Source: JAJFIE01 sp964344255 (GTDB taxonomy: Bacteria > Pseudomonadota > Alphaproteobacteria > Rhodospirillales > Casp-alpha2). Taken from it: a DNA stretch of 64,000 nucleotides. Below are positions 41,815 through 50,216 of the stretch, piece after piece (positions within the stretch are counted from its first letter, which is position 1; each line of letters starts with the position of its first letter). The notes beneath the pieces were generated by a model. The model saw only the letters and a program-made list of their open reading frames with translations, searched no databases and was not told the origin of the DNA. Location of the stretch: NCBI GenBank assembly GCA_964344255.1, contig CAYFMQ010000009.1:62001-126000 (forward strand). Reading direction: 5' to 3'. Both the position numbers and the translations under genes were made by a program.

Positions 41815-43644
41815 TCAGTCGAAACCGTGCATGCCCACTTCGATGGCGCCCCTGACGGCATTGCTCATGTAGACCCGAGATGCTTTTGCCAGATCGTCCA
41901 GGGTCAGGGCACGCTCCCGGGCATTCCATTCCCCGATCAGTTTCTTGCGCATGACCCCCGGCAGGACGCCGGACGACAGGGGCGGCGTCAACATTTGCCC
42001 GTCTAATTCGATGAATATATTGCTGATGCCGCCCTCGCAAATCTCATCCCGCTCGTTCAGGAACAAGACGTCAAAGCCACCGGGAACGTCATACAGTCGT
42101 TTTCGTTCCTCGTCATAAACGTCCCTGAGTGTGGATTTGTAGCGCCGTAAGGGATCCTTGGAATTCAGTCTGCGCCTGGCCGGAATGATCACCGGGTTTT
42201 CCGGCAAGGTTATCAGGGGTGTAACCGTTATGCTGACCTCGCCATCGTGATCAAGTTGCAGGCGCAGGCGATGCTCGCCCATCATATCGGAAACCTCGGA
42301 CACCAACGACCTGCGGATTGATTGTTCATCAACCTCGATCCCCAATGCGCCGGCGCTGGCAAGCAGCCTTTCCATATGGCTTTCCAGTAACGGGATATCG
42401 CCGTCTACGCTTCGCATGGTTTCAATCAGGCCTGCGGGCGGTGAGTAGTTTTCAAGATCAGCACCCAACGCCCTGACAAGAAAGCTGGCTTTCAGCAGGC
42501 ATTCATCATACTCGTCATCCTGAACCGAATCGGCAACGATGCCACTGCCGATCCCAAGCGTTGCGGTATTATCCCTGTCGAAACAAACGGTACGAATGGG
42601 AACCGAAAACCGCATATCCCGATCCGGGGTGATATACCCGATCGCGCCGGTGTAAAGGCCCCGGGGATATTTTTCCAGATCAGCAATGATTTCCATGGCG
42701 CGGATTTTCGGCGCCCCGGTAACCGAGCCACAGGGAAAAACATTCCTGAAAATGTCGAGAACCGTCACATCAGGCCTGATCACGGCTTCGATGGTTGACG
42801 TCATCTGATGCAGGGTTTCATAGGTTTCTACGCTGAAGGCGTCTCGAACCGAAACGCTGCCGATCTCGGTCAGACGCCCCAGATCATTTCTGATCAAATC
42901 GACGATCATCAGGTTTTCCGCCCGGTTTTTCTCGTCCGTTCGCAGGAACTCGATCCTGTCCCTGTCGTCTTCGGGCGTCTCACCCCGTCGCATGGTTCCC
43001 TTCATGGGCCGGGCTTCCAGCTTTTCGCCGGTTTTGCTGAAAAACAGCTCAGGCGAAAAAGAGGCGCACTTGATATCCGGTAAATCCAGGACCGCCCCAA
43101 ACGGGACTTTCTGGAAGGGGCTGACCTGCCGGTAAAAATCCCAGATGTCGCCTTGGAGGGAAAACTGAAGCGGAAACGTGTAATTGGCCTGATAGATATC
43201 GCCTGCAAATATCAGGTTTTTGATCGCCGTTACATTGGCGTCATAAACGGGTAAATCTTCCAGAACATTGATACGGTCATCGGCGCTACGGCAGGGTTTG
43301 TTTTGGAGAAGAAGGTCCTCCAAGTCGCCGGCGTCAAGACGTCTTGCGTTCCTGAAAACGCCAAGTTGAAACAGCGGTCCATCCGGAAGGCGGCGCCTTT
43401 CCTGCAAGCACGGTTCCAGATCATAACCCAGTTCGTAACAGAACCCGCCGGCAACATAGCAGCCGCTGTCGAGAGCCTTTTCGATATCGCAAAACGCCCG
43501 TTCTATATCCTCCGGCCCCCGGCATGTAATGATTTTCTCGGCATCCGAGAACAGGAACGAAGCCGTTCCGGGGGCATCATCGTCCCCGAACGAATCATGC
43601 AATAAGACGGTACCAGCCGGTGCAGGAGTGGAGCTTTCATTCAT
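41815..43644 (-). CDS. pabBC: Fused aminodeoxychorismate synthase component I / ADC lyase (PabB-PabC)
   Basis: The 609 aa fusion makes p-aminobenzoate for folate. The PabB part (about 1-380) has SPELFFSKTGEKLEARPMKGTMRRG (the KGT lysine marks PabB rather than TrpE), DLIRNDLGR and GSVTGAPKIRAMEII. The PabC part (about 400-609) has the PLP lysine in RRYKSTLRDVYDEERKR and FLNERDEICEGGISNIFIE. The ATG at 43644 is the likely start; a GTG at 43662 is possible. Folate supply suits a genome with Fhs and formyl-THF enzymes, but the gene is separate. Glutamine amidotransferase PabA is not nearby. Confidence 0.92.
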   Translation of the reverse strand: MNESSTPAPAGTVLLHDSFGDDDAPGTASFLFSDAEKIITCRGPEDIERAFCDIEKALDSGCYVAGGFCYELGYDLEPCLQERRRLPDGPLFQLGVFRNARRLDAGDLEDLLLQNKPCRSADDRINVLEDLPVYDANVTAIKNLIFAGDIYQANYTFPLQFSLQGDIWDFYRQVSPFQKVPFGAVLDLPDIKCASFSPELFFSKTGEKLEARPMKGTMRRGETPEDDRDRIEFLRTDEKNRAENLMIVDLIRNDLGRLTEIGSVSVRDAFSVETYETLHQMTSTIEAVIRPDVTVLDIFRNVFPCGSVTGAPKIRAMEIIADLEKYPRGLYTGAIGYITPDRDMRFSVPIRTVCFDRDNTATLGIGSGIVADSVQDDEYDECLLKASFLVRALGADLENYSPPAGLIETMRSVDGDIPLLESHMERLLASAGALGIEVDEQSIRRSLVSEVSDMMGEHRLRLQLDHDGEVSITVTPLITLPENPVIIPARRRLNSKDPLRRYKSTLRDVYDEERKRLYDVPGGFDVLFLNERDEICEGGISNIFIELDGQMLTPPLSSGVLPGVMRKKLIGEWNARERALTLDDLAKASRVYMSNAVRGAIEVGMHGFD

Positions 43645-43665
43645 GGCCCTTTGTATCCTCACTTA

Positions 43666-43679
43666 GGACCAGTTGGTCC
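43666..43679. promoter_or_regulatory. Palindrome at the pabBC start
   Basis: GGACCA-GT-TGGTCC is a perfect 6-2-6 dyad just upstream of pabBC. A repressor bound here would overlap the transcription start or ribosome site. The family of the binder cannot be named. Confidence 0.45.
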
Positions 43680-43738
43680 AGCGAAAACACGGTATTTTGA
43701 AAATTTTAACCTGCCACATGGTTGTATGACACAGGCAA

Positions 43739-43752
43739 TTGTCAACTGACAA
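43739..43752. promoter_or_regulatory. Palindrome upstream of the pilin-like protein gene
   Basis: TTGTCA-AC-TGACAA is a perfect 6-2-6 dyad, 28 bases upstream of the ATG at 43781. Confidence 0.45.
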
Positions 43753-43780
43753 CCAGGCGAAACTCCTCTAGTACAAGAGA

Positions 43781-44650
43781 ATGGCAGGCGATACATCACC
43801 CCCCTGGCCGCTGACTACGGACGGGAAAACCGACTGGGAAACCGTCTTTGAAGACCCCCAGACAGGCCTGATCGCGCTGATAGCCCAGGCACGCACCGCC
43901 GCCGCCTTGCGAAAAAGCACGACTTTCGTCATCGAAACCATCTATTCCAGGGAAGGCGCTCCGCCTGAAATCAAGGGCTTCGCCGATGAGCTGGAGCGCA
44001 TGCTGCCCGATGACCTGCCGGCCAGTGAACTGCCCAAGGTCGTAACGGCCATTACGACTGTTTTACGTGAAATCAAGGCCGAGCGGCTTCGCAGGGAAGG
44101 AAACGACGACTTCGATTTCATGGATGATTTTGAAGACGACGAGGACAACGACAAGCCCAAAAAGAAAAAGTCGAAGAAAAAGAAAAAAGCAAAAGATAAA
44201 AATCCAAAAACCAGGGACAAGCGGGGATCCAGGCTTGTCATTATTCTCGCCATTATCCTGCTGTTGACCGGTCTGTCCGGCGGTGGCGCCTATTATTATT
44301 TCTTCATGATGAATCAAGGCCCGGGTATGAGTGAAAAGACCCTGCAGCTGATCGAAGAGATGAAATTGGCGGCAGGTGGAAACGGGCCGGAAAAACATGT
44401 CTTCGGATGGCCCCTGACCGTGGAACATCGCGGCGGTCTGGTTGGCGTTACAGCCAACGGCGTTCCGGCCGAAAGCTGCGCCAGCGCCGCCTGGTATTTC
44501 GTCAATCGCGGCAATATCGTGATCAATGACAGGTTCCCGAAAAAAATCGCTCCGAGCGTTCTCAAGCAATTCTGTGAAGAGAAAGGCCAGACGGCAAAAC
44601 TGCTGTGGCTATCAAAGCCGACAGGGGAAACAGAGAGCGACGGCAATTAG
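43781..44650 (+). CDS. Membrane protein with acidic/lysine linker and PilS-like C-terminal domain
   Basis: A 289 aa protein of unusual build. Residues 1-105 are a soluble helical domain. Residues 109-124 are nearly all Asp/Glu, and 125-140 nearly all Lys. One membrane helix follows (about 151-175), then a C-terminal domain. The C-terminal part, FGWPLTVEHRGGLVGVTANGVPAESC...LKQFCEEKG (about 208-269), resembles type IVb/PilS pilin folds, including two cysteines (233 and 265) that could form a disulfide. No pilin processing site is seen, and no pilus genes are nearby. I infer a bitopic envelope protein; the function is unknown. Confidence 0.7.
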   Translation: MAGDTSPPWPLTTDGKTDWETVFEDPQTGLIALIAQARTAAALRKSTTFVIETIYSREGAPPEIKGFADELERMLPDDLPASELPKVVTAITTVLREIKAERLRREGNDDFDFMDDFEDDEDNDKPKKKKSKKKKKAKDKNPKTRDKRGSRLVIILAIILLLTGLSGGGAYYYFFMMNQGPGMSEKTLQLIEEMKLAAGGNGPEKHVFGWPLTVEHRGGLVGVTANGVPAESCASAAWYFVNRGNIVINDRFPKKIAPSVLKQFCEEKGQTAKLLWLSKPTGETESDGN

Positions 44651-45783
44651 GTGAGCCGTGCGGGGCTCAAGTCAGCTTCGGACAGGCCAAATGCGGCGAC
44701 CCGTTCCGGGAATCCGTCGCCGGATATCAACGCTCCCGTGATTTCCATCATGGTTGGTGAGGTTTCAATGCCGAAGCCTCCCTGCCCGGTGAGCCAGAAG
44801 AACCCTTCCGCATCGGCATCGAAGCCGGCCACCAGCATTTCATCCTCGACAAAGGAACGCAGTCCCGCCCAGTCATGCTCAGGTTTGCCAATCGGAATCG
44901 TGGTCGCGGTTTCCAGCCGATCGAGGGCAATGGCGATATCGATTTCCTCCGGCCGGGCGTCACAGGGCGGTGAGGGTATTTCATCAGCAGGCGACACCAT
45001 CAATCGACCTGCGTCAGGCTTGCAATAGAACAGGGGATCATCGCAGAACGTCACGGGCCAGTTCGACGGGTCCATTCCATCGGGAAGATTGACAAGGACG
45101 GCGTTACGACGGCGCGGTTGCAAGCCAATGGGGGCGACACCGGCCATTTCGGCAACAACATCACACCAGGCGCCGGCGGCATTGACAAGAACCGGCGCGG
45201 CATAGTTTCCGGCGCGGGTTGAAACCAGCCAGTCGCCGCCCCCGTCTGAACGGCTGATGCCTTCCACCTCTGCATTCACCACCAGTTCCCCGCCTGCAGA
45301 TTTCATAAAGCGCAGATACCCCTGGTGTAGCGCATGCACATCGATGTCTTCGCTGGCATCAAAATAGATTGCCCGGTCCGCAAAATCCGGACGAACGACC
45401 GGGATACGGCTCTCGATCCCGGCCCGGTCAAGAACCTGGTGATCCGGCACTACGGACGCAATATCTTCCCGGGCCTCCTCAAAGTATTCATCCTGGCCGG
45501 GGCGGAAGAGATGCAAAGAACCGCGCGGCGTCAGGATGGGACCTTCACAAAAACCTTCGGGGGGCGAGCTTAAATAATCATGGCTGGCGAGAATAAGCTT
45601 ACGAACCAGGGGCGGGCCGTAAACCGGCTCGTACATGGCTGCCGACCGGCCTGTGGTGTGATAGCCGGGTTGGCTTTCACGCTCCAGCACAACCACCCTG
45701 CCCTTACCCGCCAGTTCGGCGGCGGCGGACGATCCGGCTATACCGGCGCCAATCACAATGAAGTCGGCATTCTGCACGCTCAT
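44647..45783 (-). CDS. FAD-dependent dehydrogenase, D-arginine dehydrogenase (DauA)-like
   Basis: A 378 aa DAO-family flavoprotein resembling Pseudomonas DauA along its length: ADFIVIGAGIAGSSAAAELAGKGRVVVLERE, GYHTTGRSAAMY, WAGLRSFV, GFFWLTGQGGFGI. Both substrate-carboxylate arginine regions (LQPRRRNAV and WAGLRSFV) are kept. The active-site histidine of DauA (H48) is methionine 50 here, so catalysis or substrate may differ. ATG at 45783 is preferred. It lies 18 bases downstream of betA on the same strand, so the two are probably co-transcribed. Confidence 0.85.
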   Translation of the reverse strand: MSVQNADFIVIGAGIAGSSAAAELAGKGRVVVLERESQPGYHTTGRSAAMYEPVYGPPLVRKLILASHDYLSSPPEGFCEGPILTPRGSLHLFRPGQDEYFEEAREDIASVVPDHQVLDRAGIESRIPVVRPDFADRAIYFDASEDIDVHALHQGYLRFMKSAGGELVVNAEVEGISRSDGGGDWLVSTRAGNYAAPVLVNAAGAWCDVVAEMAGVAPIGLQPRRRNAVLVNLPDGMDPSNWPVTFCDDPLFYCKPDAGRLMVSPADEIPSPPCDARPEEIDIAIALDRLETATTIPIGKPEHDWAGLRSFVEDEMLVAGFDADAEGFFWLTGQGGFGIETSPTMMEITGALISGDGFPERVAAFGLSEADLSPARLT

Positions 45784-45801
45784 ACCCTCATCCAAATCTA
45801 T

Positions 45802-47487
45802 TCAGTCGATGGACCGGACAGGGGTTCCTGTACGCTGGTTCTCCTGCCAATCCTCCGCCTTGTAGACTGCCGCGTTGGATGGCGCCAGCGGATCCTTGCC
45901 CAGGATATGGTCGGATGCCTTTTCCCCGATCATGATCGTCGGGGCATTCAGGTTGCCGTTGGTGATGAACGGCATCAGCGATGAATCGGCCACACGCAGG
46001 TTTTCCATGCCGTGTACTCGGGTTTCAGGGTCGACCACGGCCATCTCGTCCGTTCCCATCTTGCAGGTGCCGCAGGGGTGGTAGCCGGTCTCGGCGTTAT
46101 CGGCGACCCAGTGATCGATTTCGTCATCTGTCCGGACATCCTTGCCGGGCGCGAGTTCCGCGCCCCTGTAGGGATCGAAAGCGGGCTGGGCGAAAATTTC
46201 CCGGGTCAGGCGAATACCGTCCCTGAACACCCTGCGGTCTTCCGAGTGGTTGAGATAATTGAAGAACATGCTTGGCGCTTCGCGCGGATCACTTGAACGC
46301 AATTTCACCCGGCCGCGGCTTAATGGCTTGTTCGGCCCCAAATGGGCCTGGAAGCCGTCCCCCTTGGCGGCGCTCTTGCCGTCATAACCGATGGCGGCAG
46401 CGGCGAAGTGATACTGAATATCCGGGAAAGGAATGCCGGGGCGGCTGCGGATATAGCCGTTGGATTCAAAGTGGTTCGTGGCGCCGAGTCCGGACTTGAA
46501 AAAGAACCAGCGTGCGCCGATGAAAAACTTGGATATGGGATCCAGTTTCCTGTTCACGGTTATGGGTTGGGTGCAGGCCTGCTGGAACCAGATTTCAAGG
46601 TGATCATGCAGGTTTTCGCCGACGCCCGGCAGATGGTGGGCGACTTCGATCCCGTGTTCTTTCAGGTGATCGCCGTTGCCGATGCCGGACAACATCAACA
46701 GCTTGGGCGAATTGAACGGTCCGGAAGAGACGATAACCTCACGGCGGGCACGGACCTGGATCGTTTTCCCGTCTTTGACATACTCGACGCCGACGGCTTT
46801 CTTGCCCTCCAGCAAAATACGCGTGGTCAGGGCATGCGTCTCAACGCTAAGATTTTGCCTGCTCATGGCCGGTTTCAGGTAGGCGTTGGCCGTGGACCAG
46901 CGCACGCCGTTCTTGACCGTCATGTCCATGCGGCCAAAGCCCTCCTGGCAGTATCCGTTCACATCATCGGAACGCAGATAACCGGCCTGCACGCCGGCCT
47001 CGATAAAGGCCCTGTACAGGGGATTCTTCATGTTGTTGCCGTTGGATGTGCTCAAGGGTCCGTCACCGCCGCGGTACTCATCGCCGCCGAAAGCAGAGTT
47101 TTCCGCCCGCCTGAAGTACGGTAAGCAATGCCGGTAGCCCCAGCCTTCCGCGCCCATTTCCTCCCACTGGTCAAAATCCCCGGCATTGCCGCGAACATAG
47201 ACCATGCCGTTGATGGAGGAAGAGCCGCCGATCACCTTGCCCCGGGCCTGATGGATCTGGCGGTTGTTGATCCCGGGATCGGGTTCCGACATGAAACGCC
47301 AATCGAATTTTTCCATATGCATGGGGATCGCCAGCGCCGTCGGCATCTGGATGAAGATGGAATTGTCCTTGCCACCGTATTCCAGCACCAGAACCTTGTT
47401 CGACGGATCCTCCGTCAGGCGGCTGGCCATGACACTGCCTGCCGAACCGGCGCCGCAGATGATGAAATCGAACTCCTGATGCTCCAT
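45802..47487 (-). CDS. betA: Choline dehydrogenase (GMC oxidoreductase)
   Basis: BetA oxidises choline to betaine aldehyde and on to glycine betaine with FAD. The 561 aa protein has DFIICGAGSAGSVMASRLTED (FAD binding), the GMC signatures ARGKVIGGSSSINGMVYVRG and SSGPFNSPKLLMLSGIG, and the C-terminal HPCGTCKMGTDEMAVVDPETRVHG and NLNAPTIMIGEKASDHI, closely BetA-like. Start 47487 follows AGGAG. No betB or betI is adjacent; other GMC alcohol dehydrogenases are the alternative. Betaine made here could feed the methylated-amine genes at 50-64 kb. Confidence 0.83.
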   Translation of the reverse strand: MEHQEFDFIICGAGSAGSVMASRLTEDPSNKVLVLEYGGKDNSIFIQMPTALAIPMHMEKFDWRFMSEPDPGINNRQIHQARGKVIGGSSSINGMVYVRGNAGDFDQWEEMGAEGWGYRHCLPYFRRAENSAFGGDEYRGGDGPLSTSNGNNMKNPLYRAFIEAGVQAGYLRSDDVNGYCQEGFGRMDMTVKNGVRWSTANAYLKPAMSRQNLSVETHALTTRILLEGKKAVGVEYVKDGKTIQVRARREVIVSSGPFNSPKLLMLSGIGNGDHLKEHGIEVAHHLPGVGENLHDHLEIWFQQACTQPITVNRKLDPISKFFIGARWFFFKSGLGATNHFESNGYIRSRPGIPFPDIQYHFAAAAIGYDGKSAAKGDGFQAHLGPNKPLSRGRVKLRSSDPREAPSMFFNYLNHSEDRRVFRDGIRLTREIFAQPAFDPYRGAELAPGKDVRTDDEIDHWVADNAETGYHPCGTCKMGTDEMAVVDPETRVHGMENLRVADSSLMPFITNGNLNAPTIMIGEKASDHILGKDPLAPSNAAVYKAEDWQENQRTGTPVRSID

Positions 47488-47678
47488 GCGTCGTACTCCT
47501 GATGCAGGCTGTGAACCTGCATTGTTACCGAAGGCTACTTTATAGGTGTTAAGCCGGTGCGTCAGCGATTTCTGTAATCTCCGGAACCGGAGAGCAATGG
47601 TGTCGCCAGTCACCATTTAACGTCCTTTCTCAATTTCTTCTCTTGTCATGTTACCGCTGCCGTGGCATCTGCCGGGGT

Positions 47679-48407
47679 ATGAACACGCCAACACCGGACA
47701 TGACAGTCATCAGGGGCATCCTGTTCGACAAGGACGGCACCCTGTTCGATTATCACCGGACCTGGATGCCGCTCAATCACCAGGCAGCCCGGATCACGGC
47801 CCGTGGCGATGAAAGCCTGGCCCGTGATCTGCTGGTTGCCGGCGGCTGGGATCCAGATAAGGACACGGTTGCGGGCGGCAGCCTGCTGGCGGCGCATACG
47901 AACCGCGAGATCGCCGAGGCCTGGATGGATCATGCGCCCGGGTGGGAACTGGACCGCCTGACGGAAATGCTCAATGACCTGTTTACCGAAGGCGGCATGG
48001 AAACGGCTGCTCCGGTCACCGATCTTCCTGTTTTTTTGAACCAACTTCGTGATCTGGACTTCACTCTGGGCGTTGCGACAAGTGACAGCGAATCCAGCGC
48101 CAAAGCAATGCTGAACAAGGCCGGCGTGTCGGACATGATGGATTTCATTGCCGGTTTCGACAGCGGCCATGGACCGAAACCCGGGCCGGGAATGGTTCAT
48201 GCCTTTTGTGAAATCACCAGCCTTGCCTTGTCAGAGATCATTATGGTCGGCGACAACCGCCACGATATGGAAATGGGTCGAAATGCAGGCGTAGCCTTCT
48301 GTGTCGGCGTCCTGACAGGGACCAGTGACCGTGAAGAACTGGAAAAGGAAGCCGAGTACGTTCTGGAAGATATCACCGGTCTTCCCGGCCTTCTCCGCGG
48401 CATTTGA
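47679..48407 (+). CDS. HAD-superfamily hydrolase (phosphoglycolate phosphatase-like)
   Basis: A 242 aa HAD phosphatase. Motif I is GILFDKDGTLFDY, motif II TSDSESS, motif III region GPKPGPG, and motif IV VGDNRHDMEMGRNAG. The helical cap suits a phosphoglycolate phosphatase-like enzyme. The ATG at 47679 is chosen; 47700 is possible. Its substrate is unknown. Confidence 0.87.
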   Translation: MNTPTPDMTVIRGILFDKDGTLFDYHRTWMPLNHQAARITARGDESLARDLLVAGGWDPDKDTVAGGSLLAAHTNREIAEAWMDHAPGWELDRLTEMLNDLFTEGGMETAAPVTDLPVFLNQLRDLDFTLGVATSDSESSAKAMLNKAGVSDMMDFIAGFDSGHGPKPGPGMVHAFCEITSLALSEIIMVGDNRHDMEMGRNAGVAFCVGVLTGTSDREELEKEAEYVLEDITGLPGLLRGI

Positions 48408-48517
48408 ATATCCGATTATTCGGAAATCTTTTTGACTGTATATGACCGTTCTTGACCGTATGAGTGGGAATGGCCATGATGGCGCATTCCTATTCCTTTG
48501 GTTATAGTCTCGGCACA

Positions 48518-50200
48518 ATGGAACTCCTGATTAACTTCATTGGCGGCATTGCCTTGCTCCTGTGGGGCGTGCGTATGGTTCGAACCGGTATTACCCGGTC
48601 TTTCGGCGCTGAGTTACGCCAAGTCCTCTCCGCTTCGGCCCAGAACCGGTTTCGCGCCCTGTTTGCCGGTTTCGCCGTGACGACAGCCCTGCAAAGCAGC
48701 ACGGCGACGGCCATGATCATTTCATCCTTTGCCGGACGCGGCATGGTGACGGGCGCCGCCGCTCTCGCCATCATGCTGGGCGCTGATGTCGGCACCACCG
48801 TTGTCGTCCAGGTCCTGTCCTTTGATCTGGGGTGGCTGTCGCCGGCATTGATCGCCATTGGCGTTTTCGGCTTCCTCTCAGGGGACAGTTCCAAACGCAG
48901 GAGTCTGTCCCGCACCGCCATCGGGCTCGGTCTCATCTTGTTGTCATTGAACCTGATTTCCATGACCTCCGCTCCCTTGCGCGAGGCTGAGACGGCATCC
49001 CTTATCCTCTCACCATTATCCAACGAACCTGTTCTCGCCGTCCTGATTGCCGCCTTGATCACCTGGATGGCGCATTCCAGCGTCGCCATCATTCTTTTGG
49101 TCATATCGCTTGCCGGTCTGCAGGTCCTCAGTATTCAGCTGGCGCTGGTCCTGGTCCTTGGCGCCAACTTCGGCGGCGCTATCGCAGCCGTAACCACGAC
49201 ATTGCGTTCTTCCGCCGCGACCAAACGCATCCCGATCGGCAATCTCTGCATGCGCCTGGTCGGCGTCATCATCGTTTTGCCGCTTGTGCCATGGCTTCAG
49301 CCATATCTTGCGGGCCTGGATGACACGCCAGCCAGAATGATCGCAAACTTCCACGTCGTCTTTAATGTCTTCCTGGTTATCCTTTTCCTGCCATTGGTGG
49401 GGTACGTTACAGAGCTTCTGGAAAAATTCATCCCCGACGAAGACGCCCTGGAATCGGACATCGGCCCGAAGTACTTGGACCCGCGCGCCATCGATACGCC
49501 TTCGGTCGCCCTGGCCTGTGCGGCGCGGGAAACCCTGCATATGGGCGACATCGTCCGCGGCATGCTGAATGACACCATGCAGGTTTTTGTTTCCGGTGAG
49601 GAAAACCTCCGCAAACAGATCGAGAGCAAGGACGACGAGGTGGACACCCTGCATGAAGCCATCAAGCTGTACTTGACCGGCCTTTCCCGCGCGGAGCTCG
49701 ATCAAACCGAAAGCGGGCGCAACCTGGAGGTCTTCAGTTTCACGACCAACCTGGAACACATCGGCGACATTATTGACAAGAACCTGATGGACCTGGCGGG
49801 TAAAATGATCAAGAACAGGGCCAGCTTCTCAGAAGCCGGCCTCAAGGAGCTGCAGGAATTCCACCAGCGGATCGTCGCCAACCTCGATCTTGCCTTGAAT
49901 ATCTTTCTGTCCCGGGATGAAAACCTCGCCAAGGAGCTGCTCAGGCAAAAGACGGAAATCCGTGATCTGGAACTTGAATTCGTTGAACGTCATTTCAATC
50001 GTGTCAGCAGTGGAGCAGCCGATACGCTCGGATCCAGCTCCGTGCACCTTGATGTCCTGCGCGACTTGAAACGCATCAACGGACATCTGACGTCCGTCGT
50101 CTATCCTATCCTGGAGAAGACAGGGCAACTGGTTGAATCCCGCCTTAAGGATATGCCGTCCACCAAGACGGAATCGCCCGAACCCAGTTCGGGCCTCTGA
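48518..50200 (+). CDS. Na/Pi cotransporter family protein with PhoU-like domain
   Basis: A 560 aa membrane protein. The membrane half (about 1-310) has two inverted copies with the QSS motifs TALQSSTATAMIISSFAGRGMV and AHSSVAIILLVISLAG. A cytoplasmic PhoU-like helical domain (about 340-540) follows, with METL-type LHMGDIVRGML and NLEHIGDIIDKNLMDLA. In-frame upstream starts (GTG 48464 and others) exist; ATG 48518 matches the usual N-terminus. It probably imports or exports phosphate with sodium. Confidence 0.88.
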   Translation: MELLINFIGGIALLLWGVRMVRTGITRSFGAELRQVLSASAQNRFRALFAGFAVTTALQSSTATAMIISSFAGRGMVTGAAALAIMLGADVGTTVVVQVLSFDLGWLSPALIAIGVFGFLSGDSSKRRSLSRTAIGLGLILLSLNLISMTSAPLREAETASLILSPLSNEPVLAVLIAALITWMAHSSVAIILLVISLAGLQVLSIQLALVLVLGANFGGAIAAVTTTLRSSAATKRIPIGNLCMRLVGVIIVLPLVPWLQPYLAGLDDTPARMIANFHVVFNVFLVILFLPLVGYVTELLEKFIPDEDALESDIGPKYLDPRAIDTPSVALACAARETLHMGDIVRGMLNDTMQVFVSGEENLRKQIESKDDEVDTLHEAIKLYLTGLSRAELDQTESGRNLEVFSFTTNLEHIGDIIDKNLMDLAGKMIKNRASFSEAGLKELQEFHQRIVANLDLALNIFLSRDENLAKELLRQKTEIRDLELEFVERHFNRVSSGAADTLGSSSVHLDVLRDLKRINGHLTSVVYPILEKTGQLVESRLKDMPSTKTESPEPSSGL

Positions 50201-50216
50201 TCCTGTAAAAAAGTGA

